A stretch of 64,000 nucleotides of DNA, from contig NC_056762.1 of assembly GCF_018687715.1 (NCBI RefSeq), positions 26,125,364 through 26,189,363 on the forward strand, read 5' to 3'. The position numbers and the translations under genes were made by a program. A model generated the notes under the pieces. The model searched no databases. It saw only the letters and a program-made list of their open reading frames with translations, and was not told the DNA's origin. The stretch comes from Carya illinoinensis (taxonomy: Eukaryota; Streptophyta; Magnoliopsida; Fagales; Juglandaceae). Positions 1 to 11,044 of the stretch are shown piece by piece (within the stretch, counting starts at the first letter, position 1; each line of letters begins with the position of its first letter).

Positions 1-1130
1 TTCTCTATGTTGCATGATCCTGATCTTGTAACAATCTTATCATGGCGGAATCTTCATATTTGGTCACAATCAAAGGGCTGGGATTAGAAGATCCAATATT
101 ACTCTGTGCAATACCCAGATCATTTAATTCACTTCGCAGCTGATGAGGTTTGGATATCTACTCTTAATTAATGGTAGGTGAAGGGTTAAGGGGCAAAGAT
201 AAGAAAGAGAGGAAGATAAAAAGTAGCTATCGAGTTAAATGATGATAATTATAAAGAGATTTTAAGCTGAAAAATATTATGAATCTAAAAGTTTTGAGTT
301 GAGTAATATTTAATAATTTAAAAATTATATATTTAAATATTAAAATAATTTTAAATTTAAATTCAATTCAGATGAGCTAACTGTTTCTATATTTTAAAAG
401 TAGCCTAAAACGACAAAAAATAACTTGAGAGTTCTTTGACACATACAGTATTAAAGACCGTGGACCTTCCAATTTTGAAAAATGATATTTTAAATAAAAT
501 ATATTTTTATAAAATAATTTCAAAGATTAATATTATTTTATAAAAATATTTCATTTTAAAATATGGTTATATAAAGGATTATAAAAAATAATTATTTAAA
601 AGATTATACTTGTATTAATATTATTTTTAAGTTGTACGAGTAATACATACGTACATATATACATAAACACATATAATAGCATCCCAACCCGTTCTATATC
701 TCTTCATTTTTCCTATATTTTGCAGTGATTTTTAGGATTTTTGATAAAATTCTCATTCCATCCGGTTTCCTATAATGCGGTTGAGGTTTACGGGGTGAAC
801 ATAAATTCTCCATCTTTGGAGACCTACTATGCATCCCCAAATCTTGTTCCCTTTTTCCTGTCCCGCATTCATCCCTCTCGACTGTTGGTGCTCCAATAAT
901 CGCCTCTCTTGCTGACCGATCCTCTCTCGGTGCGAATCCTCTTTCTTTTTTATGTTTGATATGTGCAAATCTGATTGTCGTTTGAAGGGCATTTGGGATC
1001 TGTTTTAGGATTTTTGAAAATTTATTTATGATGTGCTTGGTTGCTAGGAAATCGGTACATCTTTTTCATTTTTTCACCCCTGTTAATTTCTTACGTGTTT
1101 CTTGATGATGAAACATCTAATGCTTTGGAA
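1..1130. other. AT-rich intergenic sequence, no gene recognised
   Basis: No coding region is convincing here. Positions about 250-380 are very AT-rich and share the style of the MITE-like repeats seen further right (GATGAG-type ends, T/A-rich core). Positions about 680-1000 are richer in C and T, with a CT-rich run near 850-940 that resembles a plant 5' leader. This passes into the G/T-rich repeat region that follows. A decayed 5' UTR plus first intron is possible, but no exon could be identified. Confidence 0.4.
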
Positions 1131-1135
1131 CCAAT

Positions 1136-1381
1136 GTTTGGTTGGTGTGAAAATTTTTAGGGTTTTCTTGTGGCTATTTTCCTGAGTTATCCGTTTGGTT
1201 GCTGTGAAAATTTCTGTTCGATTTGGATTTCTTTTTTCCTGAGTTACCAGTTTGGTTGCTGTGAAAATAGACAGGAGGTTTCCTTTGATTTTTTCCGGAG
1301 CAACCCGTTTGGTTGCTGTGAAAATGTGTTGCGGTTTGGTGTCATATTTTCTTGAGTAACCCGTTTAGTTGCTGTGAAATG
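1136..1381 (+). repeat. 57-bp degenerate tandem repeat with a conserved 18-base core
   Basis: The core TTTGGTTGCTGTGAAAAT, or close variants, starts at about 1136, 1194, 1251, 1308 and 1364. The spacings are 58, 57, 57 and 56. The linkers share a TTTTCCTGAGTTAYCCG-like lead-in. Further weak copies (TTTGGTTGGTGCGAAG near 1421, TTTGGTTGCTGCGAAAAT near 1537) follow at irregular spacing. A core of this kind is often seen in first introns of plant genes, so this could be an internally amplified old intron. Open frames across it are repeat by-products. Confidence 0.75.
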
Positions 1382-1399
1382 AGATGAGGTTTGGCTTGC

Positions 1400-2800
1400 G
1401 TTTTGATGAATGGTACCCCTCTTTGGTTGGTGCGAAGTTCAGAAAATGTTTGCTACCCTATTTTTCCTTCTATGATTGTTTGGGAACCCCGAAAATCATC
1501 CATGATGTTTCTGTCATATTTTCCTTCCTCTATTATTTGGTTGCTGCGAAAATGTATACTTTTTTCCTGTGATGATTATCTAGCTCACATGTATTGTTTG
1601 GTTGGCCAGAAAAGATTTATGATTTTGAATCTTTGGTAATCTAAGATTGGTTTTCAGTTGCTGAAATATTACTCTTTCATCCAATTAAAAAATTTTATAA
1701 TCAATACGTGACTTTCGGTTTTTCATTAGAGATATTGAGTACTCTTCTAATTAAATTTGTCATTACTTTAGAAAATACACTAATTAATAAAAAAATTATT
1801 TTTATAATACGAATTTCAATTTAAAAAAAAATACTGTATTGGATAGTCAAAATCTCCAATAAATATTTAGTAAAAAGTGATATTTGAAAAAAAAAGATAA
1901 TAAAACAAAAGAGTTAGTAGTTAAGATTGTAAATGGAAGAGAAAAAAAATAATAAAAAAATAATAGAGAAATATTTTTTAAAAGAATAGAAATAGGGATG
2001 AGAAATGAGATGTATGAGATTTTTAGAAGATAAACAAATTTTAGGGATAAATTTAAGGAAATGAGTATTTGAGTTAAATTATAAGGATGAGAATGTAAAA
2101 TCGGATGGAAATCCTCTAAAAAGTTTGATTTTCACTCTATCTAAATGTGAGATTCAACCGTTTAAATTTAGATTTTGTAGCTTGAATGTGTCACGTCAAT
2201 CAGTTTCATAAGAGAAAATAAAATTATTAAGATGAAAAATAATATTACTTTGATAATAATTTTAACAATACTTGATAGATAGTGATATGTCCAATATTTG
2301 TAATAGATAATATAATATTGTTGAATTAGAATATAAATGAAAATATTGGGATGCACAAATATATAATTAAATCGGTCTATTAATTAATTTGCTAAATAGC
2401 TTATATATATATAGCATTGACTGGAAACAAAATTACAATGGATCCGTACCTTTTAATTCACTCCATCGGGAGAGCGTACAGAGCCCCATTTTGGACTTTG
2501 AAGTGACCTGCAGCAATAATGTAGGATTCTGGCTTGTGTTCCAAGTCTAGGCTTGTAGGGCCTTCTTTAAGGAGTCTTTTGCCCCTTTTTCTAAATAAAA
2601 AACTCCCTTCTTTTAAATCTTTCTTTGCCTTTGTTAATGCAATGTCTTGCTTTTGCTGGAGATGAAGAACAGTCTAGATTTATTCTCTTTTTCTGATAAA
2701 GGTAACAATATTCCACGTATGAAAGTCTCACAGGTACTATTGTTAATTGACCATATATATAGCTTAGTAATTTAAACACACTGTTTTTAAGCACGCGAGT
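1400..2800. other. AT-rich intergenic sequence, nothing recognised
   Basis: The stretch consists of A/T-rich sequence with short homopolymers. No conserved coding pattern, RNA gene or clear element end was found on either strand. Confidence 0.4.
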
Positions 2801-2805
2801 GACGG

Positions 2806-2985
2806 GGCATGTTTAGATATAAGAATCATCTTATTTTATTTTATTATTAAAATTTTTATCTAAAATATAATAATTAATTTAATTTTTTTAAATTTGAAAT
2901 AATAATAATATTATAAAAATATTTTATTTAATTTTTAAATTTCATATATATTTATCTCATCTCATCTCATCTCAATTCACTATAT
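2806..2985. repeat. MITE-like AT-rich repeat with a CTCAT pentamer end
   Basis: The segment starts with GGGCATGTTTAGAT and ends in four tandem TCTCA/CTCAT units near 2957-2978. It has a T/A core with ATAATAATAATATTAT. The same plan (GGGYATGTTTGG, then GAGAT, then an AT core) is seen near 7044-7345, and a core-like segment lies at 3217-3375. I take these as one dispersed repeat family. Exact ends and target duplications were not resolved. Confidence 0.4.
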
Positions 2986-3216
2986 AAATTACACATATTC
3001 TTCATTTTCTGATCAAGGAATCGTTTTCTAACACGTTGCAACATGGGTGGGTGACGCATGAGTACTTGTCTCTGTGAAATATTGTTGCTTTAATCCAACT
3101 AATTAAGCTTTAGTAATCCAGTACCTTCGGCCAACGATCAGTCAGTACATGATGAAAATAAAGTTGAATGCCCCATATCTCTCTCTGTGATCAGTGATTA
3201 AATTACACACAAATAA

Positions 3217-3375
3217 TATGAGATATGTTAAAAATTAAAAGTTAAATAAAATATTATTAGAATATAATTTTAAATGGTATTTTAATTTTAAATTTTGAAA
3301 AAATTAAATTATTTATTATATAAAAATTTTAAAAAAATTATAATAATTAAATGTGTTAAAATCAGATGATATAGA
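3217..3375. repeat. AT-rich dispersed repeat, probably same family as 2806-2985
   Basis: The segment begins near ATATGAGATATGTTAAAAAT. Its core contains AATAAAATATTATTAGAATAT and AAATTTTGAAAAAATTAAAT, matching in style the core of the repeat at 2806-2985 and that at 7044-7345. There are no resolvable inverted ends. Confidence 0.3.
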
Positions 3376-3379
3376 TCTA

Positions 3380-4606
3380 TACGAGACTTTATAGTTTATA
3401 CTAACTAATGACGTTCTTACCTTACGCGAGCATGCATCACGTGTAGTACTTTATCAATAATATACATTTGTTGTTAATCGTTTCATTCGTTCATCATTGC
3501 CCATGTGGCTCCACCTCCACTTCTCCCTCGAATACATGATAAACTTGAGAAAAAAAAAAGAAAAGAAAAGAAATTAATCATTAGTCACAGATCATGAGGT
3601 GGGCTTAGGTATTAAATAATATTTATTACATATATATTATTATTATAAAGTCACATCATCAACTATTTAATTATCTACTATCGTATTAAATAATAATTAG
3701 TCTTAAATTTAAAAAACAACGCCACAAGTACTACGCGCGCGGTGACTTAATTCCCATTTGTATTATTGTTATGTTAACATTATTTACATGATTTAAATTA
3801 AACTTATAAACAAAAGCATTATATATCCAATTAAGATTCTAATTTTAATAAATAATATAAAATTAGTAACTTTTTAGTGTTTCTAATGATCAACTAACTA
3901 TATATATATATATAGCAAAAAATGACTAGTGTAAAAAATGGCTTAAATATCATATACAAAATCATGCTGATTGTGCCAGCTAGCCAAAACCAACACACGT
4001 TACATGAGGGTCTCTGTCTCTGTCAATTGCATCAGCACGCGTTAAAAAGGGAAAGGGTGGAAGGAAAGCGAAATAGTGAAGAAGAAGAAGAAGAAAGAAA
4101 AGATAAGAAAAGAGTGATTATAATTTGAGATGAGACCTTGACAAAGAAAATATCAAGCAAAACTCCCATCCACTTGTGATTTTAATTGCTTTTACTTATG
4201 CACAAATATTTATTTTGTCTCTACATTTTGGCTGAGCAGCAGTACTACTGCTCAGTACTATTTCATGTGCGCTGTCCGTATTTACAGGGGAAAAAGTACC
4301 AACTTTGCTTACTTTTTAACAGCAAATAACTAAACTTTACGTAATTTTACACTTTACGTACACGATAGGATAGCCAGCCAGCCAGCTAGCTGCGTCGCTT
4401 TTATATAATTCCTGTTAAAACTACGTACTCGTGTAGGACCGAAGCAGTACACAATCAATTAATATTGAAAATTGTACAATTTAATATGATATATAAAATT
4501 ATAAAATTATTCTTAATTTAAAATAAATTTGACACATCCTATAAAATTATATTAATATATAAATTTATTTTTATATAATTTTTATTTTTGTGGCTGAATC
4601 CATTGG
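3380..4606. other. Intergenic sequence, no gene recognised
   Basis: This is mixed AT-rich DNA. A purine-rich GAAGAAGAAGAAG tract near 4077-4110 and a CAGCCAGCCAGC cluster near 4372-4390 stand out, but nothing supports a coding or RNA gene. Confidence 0.4.
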
Positions 4607-4615
4607 TATTAATAT

Positions 4616-4818
4616 TAGAAATGCTACACATCATCCTATATCACATATTTTATATATTAAAATATTATTTTTTATTTTTTTTTATTTTTTATTTTATTTT
4701 ATTCTTATTAAACTAATTAAATAATTTTATTTATCATCTACATATTACATATTTATTATAAAAAAAAATTAAAATAAATATAATGTGTAAAGTGTGAGAA
4801 TGACAAATAGATTTTTCT
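4616..4818. mobile_element. 203-bp MITE with TATTAATAT target duplication
   Basis: The element is flanked by TATTAATAT at 4607-4615 and again at 4819-4827, an exact 9-bp (or 8-bp plus one) target duplication. It begins TAGAAATGCTAC and ends near GATTTTTCT. Its core, ATTCTTATTAAACTAATT, is shared with the 192-bp element at 43446-43637, which has the same ATGCTAC start and its own 8-bp duplication. The size, lack of coding content and duplication length fit a hAT- or Mutator-type MITE. Confidence 0.7.
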
Positions 4819-5336
4819 TATTAATATATACGAGCGCCCAGTAAACTGCCGTATAAGAATCCGGCGAGTGCACGATGGAATGCACCTTTGCTCGTGGCTA
4901 AGTGTCAGTAAGAATAGAAAATAGGGGCAGAAAATATGCCACGAGATATATGCTCAGTGTCAGTAAGAGCCAATTTTTAAGTACACAATGACAGTAGCGA
5001 GGACAGTACCCATATACATAAAGGAAAATGTTAAGATGTCCCTTCCTCGTGCTCCTTCAAAGTGACCGCTGGTCACAAAATTTTTTTTTTATATATTATT
5101 TTTTTACTTAATAATTAAAGAAGTAATTTTAAATATATTTATATTTTTTTAAAATGTTTAAATATATTAAAAAAATCTGAAAAGAAAAATTAAAAAAAAA
5201 AAAAAAAATTGCTTTGCGGTCAAAAGGAGCGGTGCACTCTGGGCGGCAGAGTAGCACCGTCCTATACATAAAAGAGTTATGTAACAGTGAGAGCCAATTT
5301 TTTAGTACAACGACAGTACCAACTTCACGCAATTCA

Positions 5337-5337
<1 letters not shown>

Positions 5338-5367
<30 letters not shown>
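5338..5367. repeat. (ATT)10 microsatellite
   Basis: Ten consecutive ATT units are read directly from the sequence. Confidence 0.9.
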
Positions 5368-5755
5368 TACTTTATTTACTTTATTATTATCAAATTAATT
5401 CAATTTTTTTATTCATCATTCATATACTGAATATTTAATAAAAAATATATAAAAAAAATTGTGCATAATATATGGTGCATGAATAATGACATTAATGAGT
5501 ATAATTGTTTTTAGAAAAATCTAATTACAAGAAAAACTGTAAATTAATATGTGTATCAACATAATGTGATTGATCAAAAAGTAAATTTTATTAAAAATAA
5601 TATTAATTTAAATTTTTAATATAAAAAAATTAATCTTAGTACGCGACTTTACTTATAAGTAATATATATTTTTTTTTATAAAATAATTGCCATCACTAAA
5701 GCCACGTATAGAGGAAATTGACTTGTTAGTCGTTACCTTTGATGCCTTCGTAATC

Positions 5756-5768
<13 letters not shown>

Positions 5769-5797
<29 letters not shown>
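5769..5797. repeat. (TA)n microsatellite
   Basis: This is an uninterrupted TA alternation of about 28 bases. Similar tracts occur at about 6042-6068, 8060-8080, 8473-8494, 10996-11040 and 32581-32597. Confidence 0.85.
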
Positions 5798-5801
<4 letters not shown>

Positions 5802-6037
5802 AATATTAAAGTGTATAAATCTTACACATTTAAAAAAAATAAATAAATTTAATATCTATATAAAAAGATTATTTTTTTAATAATAAATTTTATTTTTTTA
5901 AACACTAATATGCAAATCTTGTACATTTTAAAATTTATATATATAGAAAAAATCTATTCATCTTCTTAACTTTTACCATCCTCTCTTCATCTTATAACGT
6001 GACATTATATGATAAGTTCACAAATATAATATAATAA

Positions 6038-6068
<31 letters not shown>

Positions 6069-6437
6069 AATTCTGGTCAAGGTCTTTTTGTAATGAATAT
6101 AATTAGATCTTCATCAAGCTGGAATCTAGCTCTTTTTGAGAGGAGATGGAATATAATACAAATTAAAGATCAGAGAAGATATGCATGAAAAGCATCTAAG
6201 TATCTTAATAATTTGGATAAAAAGCTAGCTACCATTACAGCGCAACATATCGTGTCCAACTCAAAAGAAAGACACATGGCTAGTCTCCTTTGTCTCTTCT
6301 CCGTCACTCCTTTTTTTTTAATCTTTATGCGGGCCATTATTTGTCTTGTCACCATAAATATCGATCAACCCAAAAAATCCCTTCAATTAAATTAAACCTT
6401 TCAGTATTATATAAACTGTTTTCCTCATTAGGCCACA

Positions 6438-6573
6438 CACTACAGAAAATTTCCTTAATTTGATCAGTTATTTTTTTGTAAAGATAATTTTTTTATTAAA
6501 ATGGATTTATTTTTATTATAAATAATCATTCTCATAATAAATAATTCGTTACATTTTTTTTTTTCTTGTAGTG
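6438..6573. mobile_element. Possible 136-bp CACTA-type MITE
   Basis: The left end reads CACTACAGAAAATTT and the right end reads ...TTTTCTTGTAGTG, giving an inverted CACTAC(A)AGAAAA terminus. The flanking triplets are ACA (6435-6437) and ACG (6574-6576), an imperfect 3-bp duplication. The interior is AT-rich and non-coding. A better preserved CACTA MITE is at 39986-40246. Loss of one A in the left end and the 2-of-3 duplication keep confidence low. Confidence 0.4.
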
Positions 6574-7043
6574 ACGTAATTGCATATATTAAATAAAGTT
6601 GTATTAAAAAAAAAAAAAAAAAAAAAACTATAGGACCAAAGCATGTTGCAACGTGTACGCAGCAAGTCATGTAAGGAGCCAAGCAATAATATTGTGAGTG
6701 CTTATTAGTCATCATTGATGATGATATTTCCCTTTTGTCGGAGTAGTGCATGATCAGTACTGAGTGAGTGACTTTCTACTGTGCATGCAAATTTCAACTA
6801 AATCAATCATTCTTAGTTACCAACCCATTAATTCTCACTTATCATACTTGGCCACATCTTATGTATGAATTAAAGCTTTTTGGTGACGATGGAACCATAT
6901 CTGCTTGCATTATCAATGTTTCTTTACTGCACAGTAATTAATTTTAGAGTAATCTACCTAGCTACCGGCTCTGTACATTTTATTTTTCAAGTGAATCTTA
7001 GATTTTTTTTAAGGGTATGATCAAAGATGATTAATAATAAGGG

Positions 7044-7345
7044 TATGTTTGGTAAATGAAATGAGATAAAAATTTCTTAAAATTTCTCATAATTAATTCT
7101 TTCCGAATATTACTTAAACAAAAAATACTTTTCAATTTTAAATTTTTAACTTTTTCATCTAATCATTACAATTTTTATAAACTTCAAAATAAAACACAAA
7201 AATCTAAATAATTTTTTCAAATTTAAAAAATTATATTCAAATAATGTTTTAACTTTATAATATTTTTATTCAATTTTTTTCTCATTTATTTTCAAAACTC
7301 AATAAAATATTTTAAGTCAAATAATTTCACTATTTTTCACAGAGC
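7044..7345. repeat. AT-rich MITE-like repeat (GGGTATGTTTGG end)
   Basis: The repeat opens with GGGTATGTTTGGTAAATG followed by AAATGAGATAAAAATTTC, then a long AT core with CTAATCATTACAATTTTTAT. It resembles the repeats at 2806-2985 and 3217-3375. The right end is not defined. Confidence 0.35.
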
Positions 7346-9387
7346 ATTTCATTATTATATATTCAGGTAATTCTCAAGTGTAACGTCGAGCCCGAATTCT
7401 CTAGAAACCCTAATCAATAACCACTGAACGACGCTCTATATATATAGTGTGAGTACTCATAAATTGTATGAACATTGGATGCTCCGTCACGTCCCTGTTA
7501 TATATATTCCTAGCCCAAATCTGTCGCACGTGTTAATTGAATGCTCAGTTAATAGTTTAGCGAATGGACTATTTTTTAATGGTCGTCGGATATCATTATA
7601 AGAAAATTGTTTAATTATTTTCAAGTATTTCTGATTAAAAGAAATACTTTCTGTCAAAATTAATCTATTATTGTCACAAATAATCATTTTAATCGCAAAT
7701 AATTTATTATAAATATTCATTTTTTTTTTTGTAATAACAAGAATAACAGATAGTCACTAAAAGTTTTTTAGAATCCGATAATCAGAGACATTATAGTTAA
7801 TTAATTAGTCCGTCTCTTAATTTATTAACGAATTAAGAGAAATTCAATCATCAGAGTAATTATATAGAGTTACTTAAGTTACCTCATTTTATAGAGAAAT
7901 TAGTAACTCGATCGCTATTTTCATTTGATGAGATTCTTATATATATGGAAGCCGGGGTCTACATGCATGACATATTTGCAAGTGATGTCAAATTTGGAGT
8001 AGTTAAATTGATTAAAGGGATTGTCTCTTAAACAGCTAGCCGGCCAGGAGTGATTGAAATATATATATATATATATATAAATATATATAATACTACTTAT
8101 TAGTCATGAATTACAACGTTTGAATAATTTTATCCGACACATGACATGCATGATGATATGCATGTACAAGCTAATTGGCTCGATCGGTCTAGAAGCAAGT
8201 TAACGCCATCAAAATTACCGAGTGATCATTAGAATAATAATAATAATAGTAATAATAATAATAATAATAATAATTTACAGTGCATTAAACGTAATATATA
8301 ATTAAAATGTGTCACTCTCACATTCCCAAACAACGTCTTTTTTGGAGTCAACAGCATATGACCCACAAACTTTGATATCTAGCGCTGTCAAATTTATTGC
8401 ACATATACATATTGCATGTGATCATTGTATCTACCCATTTCGACAAATTTCAAAATATTTTATTTTATTTTATATATATATATATATATATATATGTTCA
8501 ATTAAAATGATGCTTAGAAAAATATTGAGGAAATTAAAGAGAAAAACACAGGAGATATTGATCAAGATGATCTAAATGCAGGCAAATTTGTAATTTTAAG
8601 GGTTTGCATGCCCAAGTTAATTGATCACTGGCAACTTGGATGATCAGCCACGTCTCAAATCCAAAAACTGATGTTGGTATGAGTACTGAACATATATAGG
8701 AATATAAAATGGATTCTTTCTCAAGTGCTTCATTGTTAAACCCCCCCTAAGAAAAAAGAAAAGGCAAAAAGAAAATATACTATATGTAGGCTTTAAATGC
8801 TAAAATTTTATTAAAATGGGCAGAAAGAGAGCTATATATGTGTGTGTGTGATGATGTAATCCCCCCAAATGAAGCATTTTCGTTCAGTTGCTTAAGATTT
8901 TGGTTTCTAAATATAACAAAAGTGGCTAAATTTAGAGACGAATGCATTGGAACCAATAATAGTCCCCCCGGCCGCCCCATTTCTTTCTCAAAAAAGAAAC
9001 TTGAATATATACAAACACATACAAACGCAGGAGTTTTGAACCATATATACCATTATTGCTGGACTTGAACTTTCATTTACATCACATATTTACAACGGCC
9101 ATTTATTGGGATGAAAGGGAGATGGGGGTTAAGATTCTTTGTCTGTTGAAAGATGCAACTCGATCAACAGAGATCAAGTGCAACCGCAACTTTCAAATTT
9201 GTAGAGTACTCAAACCCATGACTTTAGATAGCAATACACCAAACCAACCTGAAGATTCATATATACTTGAAACTTGTTTACTCTTGCCATTTTCCCAAAT
9301 TCGAAGCATCAGCAACACCAACATTGACCGAAATTCTCAAAGGTCGGACAATTTCAAGCATTGATGGGCGTGTCTGCTGATTGCTCT
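7346..9387. other. Intergenic sequence downstream of the ERF gene
   Basis: No gene was recognised. The stretch holds a (TA)n tract near 8060-8080, an (ATA/AAT)n tract at about 8233-8274, a second (TA)n near 8473-8494 and a (TG)6 tract near 8839-8850. The bases directly left of 9388 will include the 3' UTR of the minus-strand ERF gene. No poly(A) signal was assigned with confidence. Confidence 0.4.
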
Positions 9388-10149
9388 CTAATAGCAACCC
9401 CAAAGAAATGGCTCCTCGATCCGGAGACAGGTGTCCACAGGATCAGTTCCAGTCAGCTGCCATGTTGATGGGTAACAAAACGCATTGATTTGATTACGCA
9501 CATCGAGAAAGAGATCGGGAAGGTCGAAAAAGGCGTCGTCTTTAATATCGATTGAAGGTGAAGTTGAGGAGTCTCGGGTGTCCTGGGAAGCCATGGTTGA
9601 ACATGGAGAGTAGGGATCAGTCAACAACATGGATTGGCTCAGCTCTGCTTCAGCAGTTTCATGGCTTTTGGGGAAGTTCATGGCTGCTGCTTTGGCTGCA
9701 GCAGCTTGGATATCCTTGGGAGATGAGCTAGCCGGTCGGGGTAGCTCTTGAGCCAGCTCAGGGAAATTGAGAAAAGCTGACTGGCCTTTGATTGTAAGAG
9801 CAGCTACATCATGAGCTCGAGCCGCCATTTCTGGTGTAGAAAATGTCCCTAGCCAAATCCTTGATTTCTTCCTTGGTTCCCTGATTTCTGATACCCATTT
9901 TCCCCATTGACGTATTCTCACTCCCCTGTATGTTGGGTGCTTCCCATCATCCCTAGTCTTTACCCTTTTCTTATTTTCATCACCATCTTTTGCTTCTCGA
10001 ACTCTCTTGGAACTGTTTTGAACAGTGAATTCTGCTGCAATATTTGCTTGAGAAGGGAATGAATTAGACGAATGGGAGGAAAAGTTTGAGGAGGAAGATG
10101 TAGAGGTTGTTTGAGACTTGGAATCTAAAGCTCCTCTAGTCTCTTCCAT
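9388..10149 (-). CDS. DREB A-4 / TINY-like AP2/ERF transcription factor (ERF034/ERF035-like)
   Basis: This single-exon gene encodes 253 residues from the start MEETRGALD at 10147-10149. The frame stays open upstream to a Met at 10228-10230, giving 280 residues. I prefer the inner Met because the 27 added residues look like translated leader, but the longer form cannot be excluded. The AP2 DNA-binding domain lies at about residues 72-131. It has [18 protein letters not shown] with Val14 and Glu19 typical of DREB proteins, RIWLGTF and [14 protein letters not shown]. The domain is followed by NFPEL and a [12 protein letters not shown] block characteristic of subgroup A-4. A basic KKRVKTR patch just before the domain is a likely nuclear signal. 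The serine-rich N-terminus and acidic C-terminus, ending EEPFLWGCY, suggest an activation region. The family binds DRE/CRT or related GCC-type elements in stress and growth control; the exact target here is unknown. Confidence 0.93.
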   Translation of the reverse strand: MEETRGALDSKSQTTSTSSSSNFSSHSSNSFPSQANIAAEFTVQNSSKRVREAKDGDENKKRVKTRDDGKHPTYRGVRIRQWGKWVSEIREPRKKSRIWLGTFSTPEMAARAHDVAALTIKGQSAFLNFPELAQELPRPASSSPKDIQAAAAKAAAMNFPKSHETAEAELSQSMLLTDPYSPCSTMASQDTRDSSTSPSIDIKDDAFFDLPDLFLDVRNQINAFCYPSTWQLTGTDPVDTCLRIEEPFLWGCY

Positions 10150-10491
10150 GAGGAAGAAAGGGAGCTTTGGGGAGTAGTAAGAGAAAATGTGGGAGACACA
10201 GCTTATAACAGAGGTCTGGGAGCTTCTCATATTCTTTCACACACAACAATAAGAAAGGTCTAACATTTAAAGACATGGGACCTATGCATCAAAAAAAGGG
10301 GTGAAGTCTTGGGGTTATTTTTTCTAAGCCCCAAGATATGACGCATGCTTTTGTCAGTATCTTTACAGTTCCCTTGTTTGTTGGTCTCTTCCAGTCTCCT
10401 ACCACAACAAAAAGAGCAAGAAAACAATAAAAATAGGATATTAATATATGAAAAATTCTATGTGTAGTTATTTTTGTGAATTCTTTTGTGT

Positions 10492-10556
10492 ACTCCAGTG
10501 ATATGATTGGTTGTGTATTAAAAAAAAATTAATCCAGCCAATCATATCAGTGGAGT
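10492..10556. repeat. Palindromic MITE remnant upstream of the ERF gene
   Basis: The arm ACTCCAGTGATATGATTGG at 10492 onward is mirrored by CCAATCATATCAGTGGAGT ending at 10556. The 22-base arms have two mismatches and an A-rich loop. It sits about 340 bases upstream of the preferred ERF start and may form a foldback in that promoter. Target duplications were not identified. Confidence 0.65.
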
Positions 10557-10559
10557 GAA

Positions 10560-10990
10560 TATATATATATATAAATATTATAAAAGTGGGTTTAAGAAAC
10601 TTCCTTCAACCTATATATAAAAATGACAATTTTTAACTTGAATTTTTATAGAGAGAGTAAAAAAAAAAAAAAAAAAAAAGACTCTGATTGTGATATCATG
10701 TCCGGTTTGGAAGAAAACTGTGTCCGAAAAAACAAGAACAAAAAGGTATTTTTATTTCTTCTGAATTTCATGTCTCCATTAGGGTATTCTCTTAAAGAAT
10801 ATATGGTCGAGGAAAGACGAGCAAATCATATCGTATCGTCCATGTACGTACCACCCAGAAATAATGCCCATTATCTTTCAGCAAATTTAATATTGTTTCA
10901 CCAAACTTGTGAGGCAAGGAAAATACAAAAGTCATGAAAATGGACATTGCTGGGGGCCATCGTGAGGTAACTGCATGTGTGTATCTATAC

Positions 10991-11044
<54 letters not shown>

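Larger units (their letters stand above)
4828..6430. other. AT-rich intergenic sequence with simple repeats
   Basis: No gene was recognised. Positions about 5050-5235 have loosely inverted ends (GCTCCTTCAAAGTGACCGC near 5050 against GCGGTCAAAAGGAGC near 5216) around an AT core and could be an old MITE. The region 5338-5480 recalls the core of the 4616-4818 MITE. Confidence 0.4.

Noticed and set aside
753..992. A 79-codon basic open frame on the minus strand
   Set aside because: It is antisense to CT-rich leader-like DNA, has no domain, and codon content is that of a purine-rich strand.
1136..1381. CRISPR array
   Set aside because: The repeats are regularly spaced, but spacers are similar to each other and the context is a plant nuclear genome; it is a degenerate minisatellite.
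1170..1639. Open frames of 60-80 codons with repeated FGCCEN-like peptide
   Set aside because: The peptide repeats simply reflect the 57-bp DNA tandem repeat; no start context or family similarity.
9056..9364. A 102-codon open frame next to the ERF gene
   Set aside because: No domain; it lies in what should be the 3' flank of the minus-strand ERF gene.
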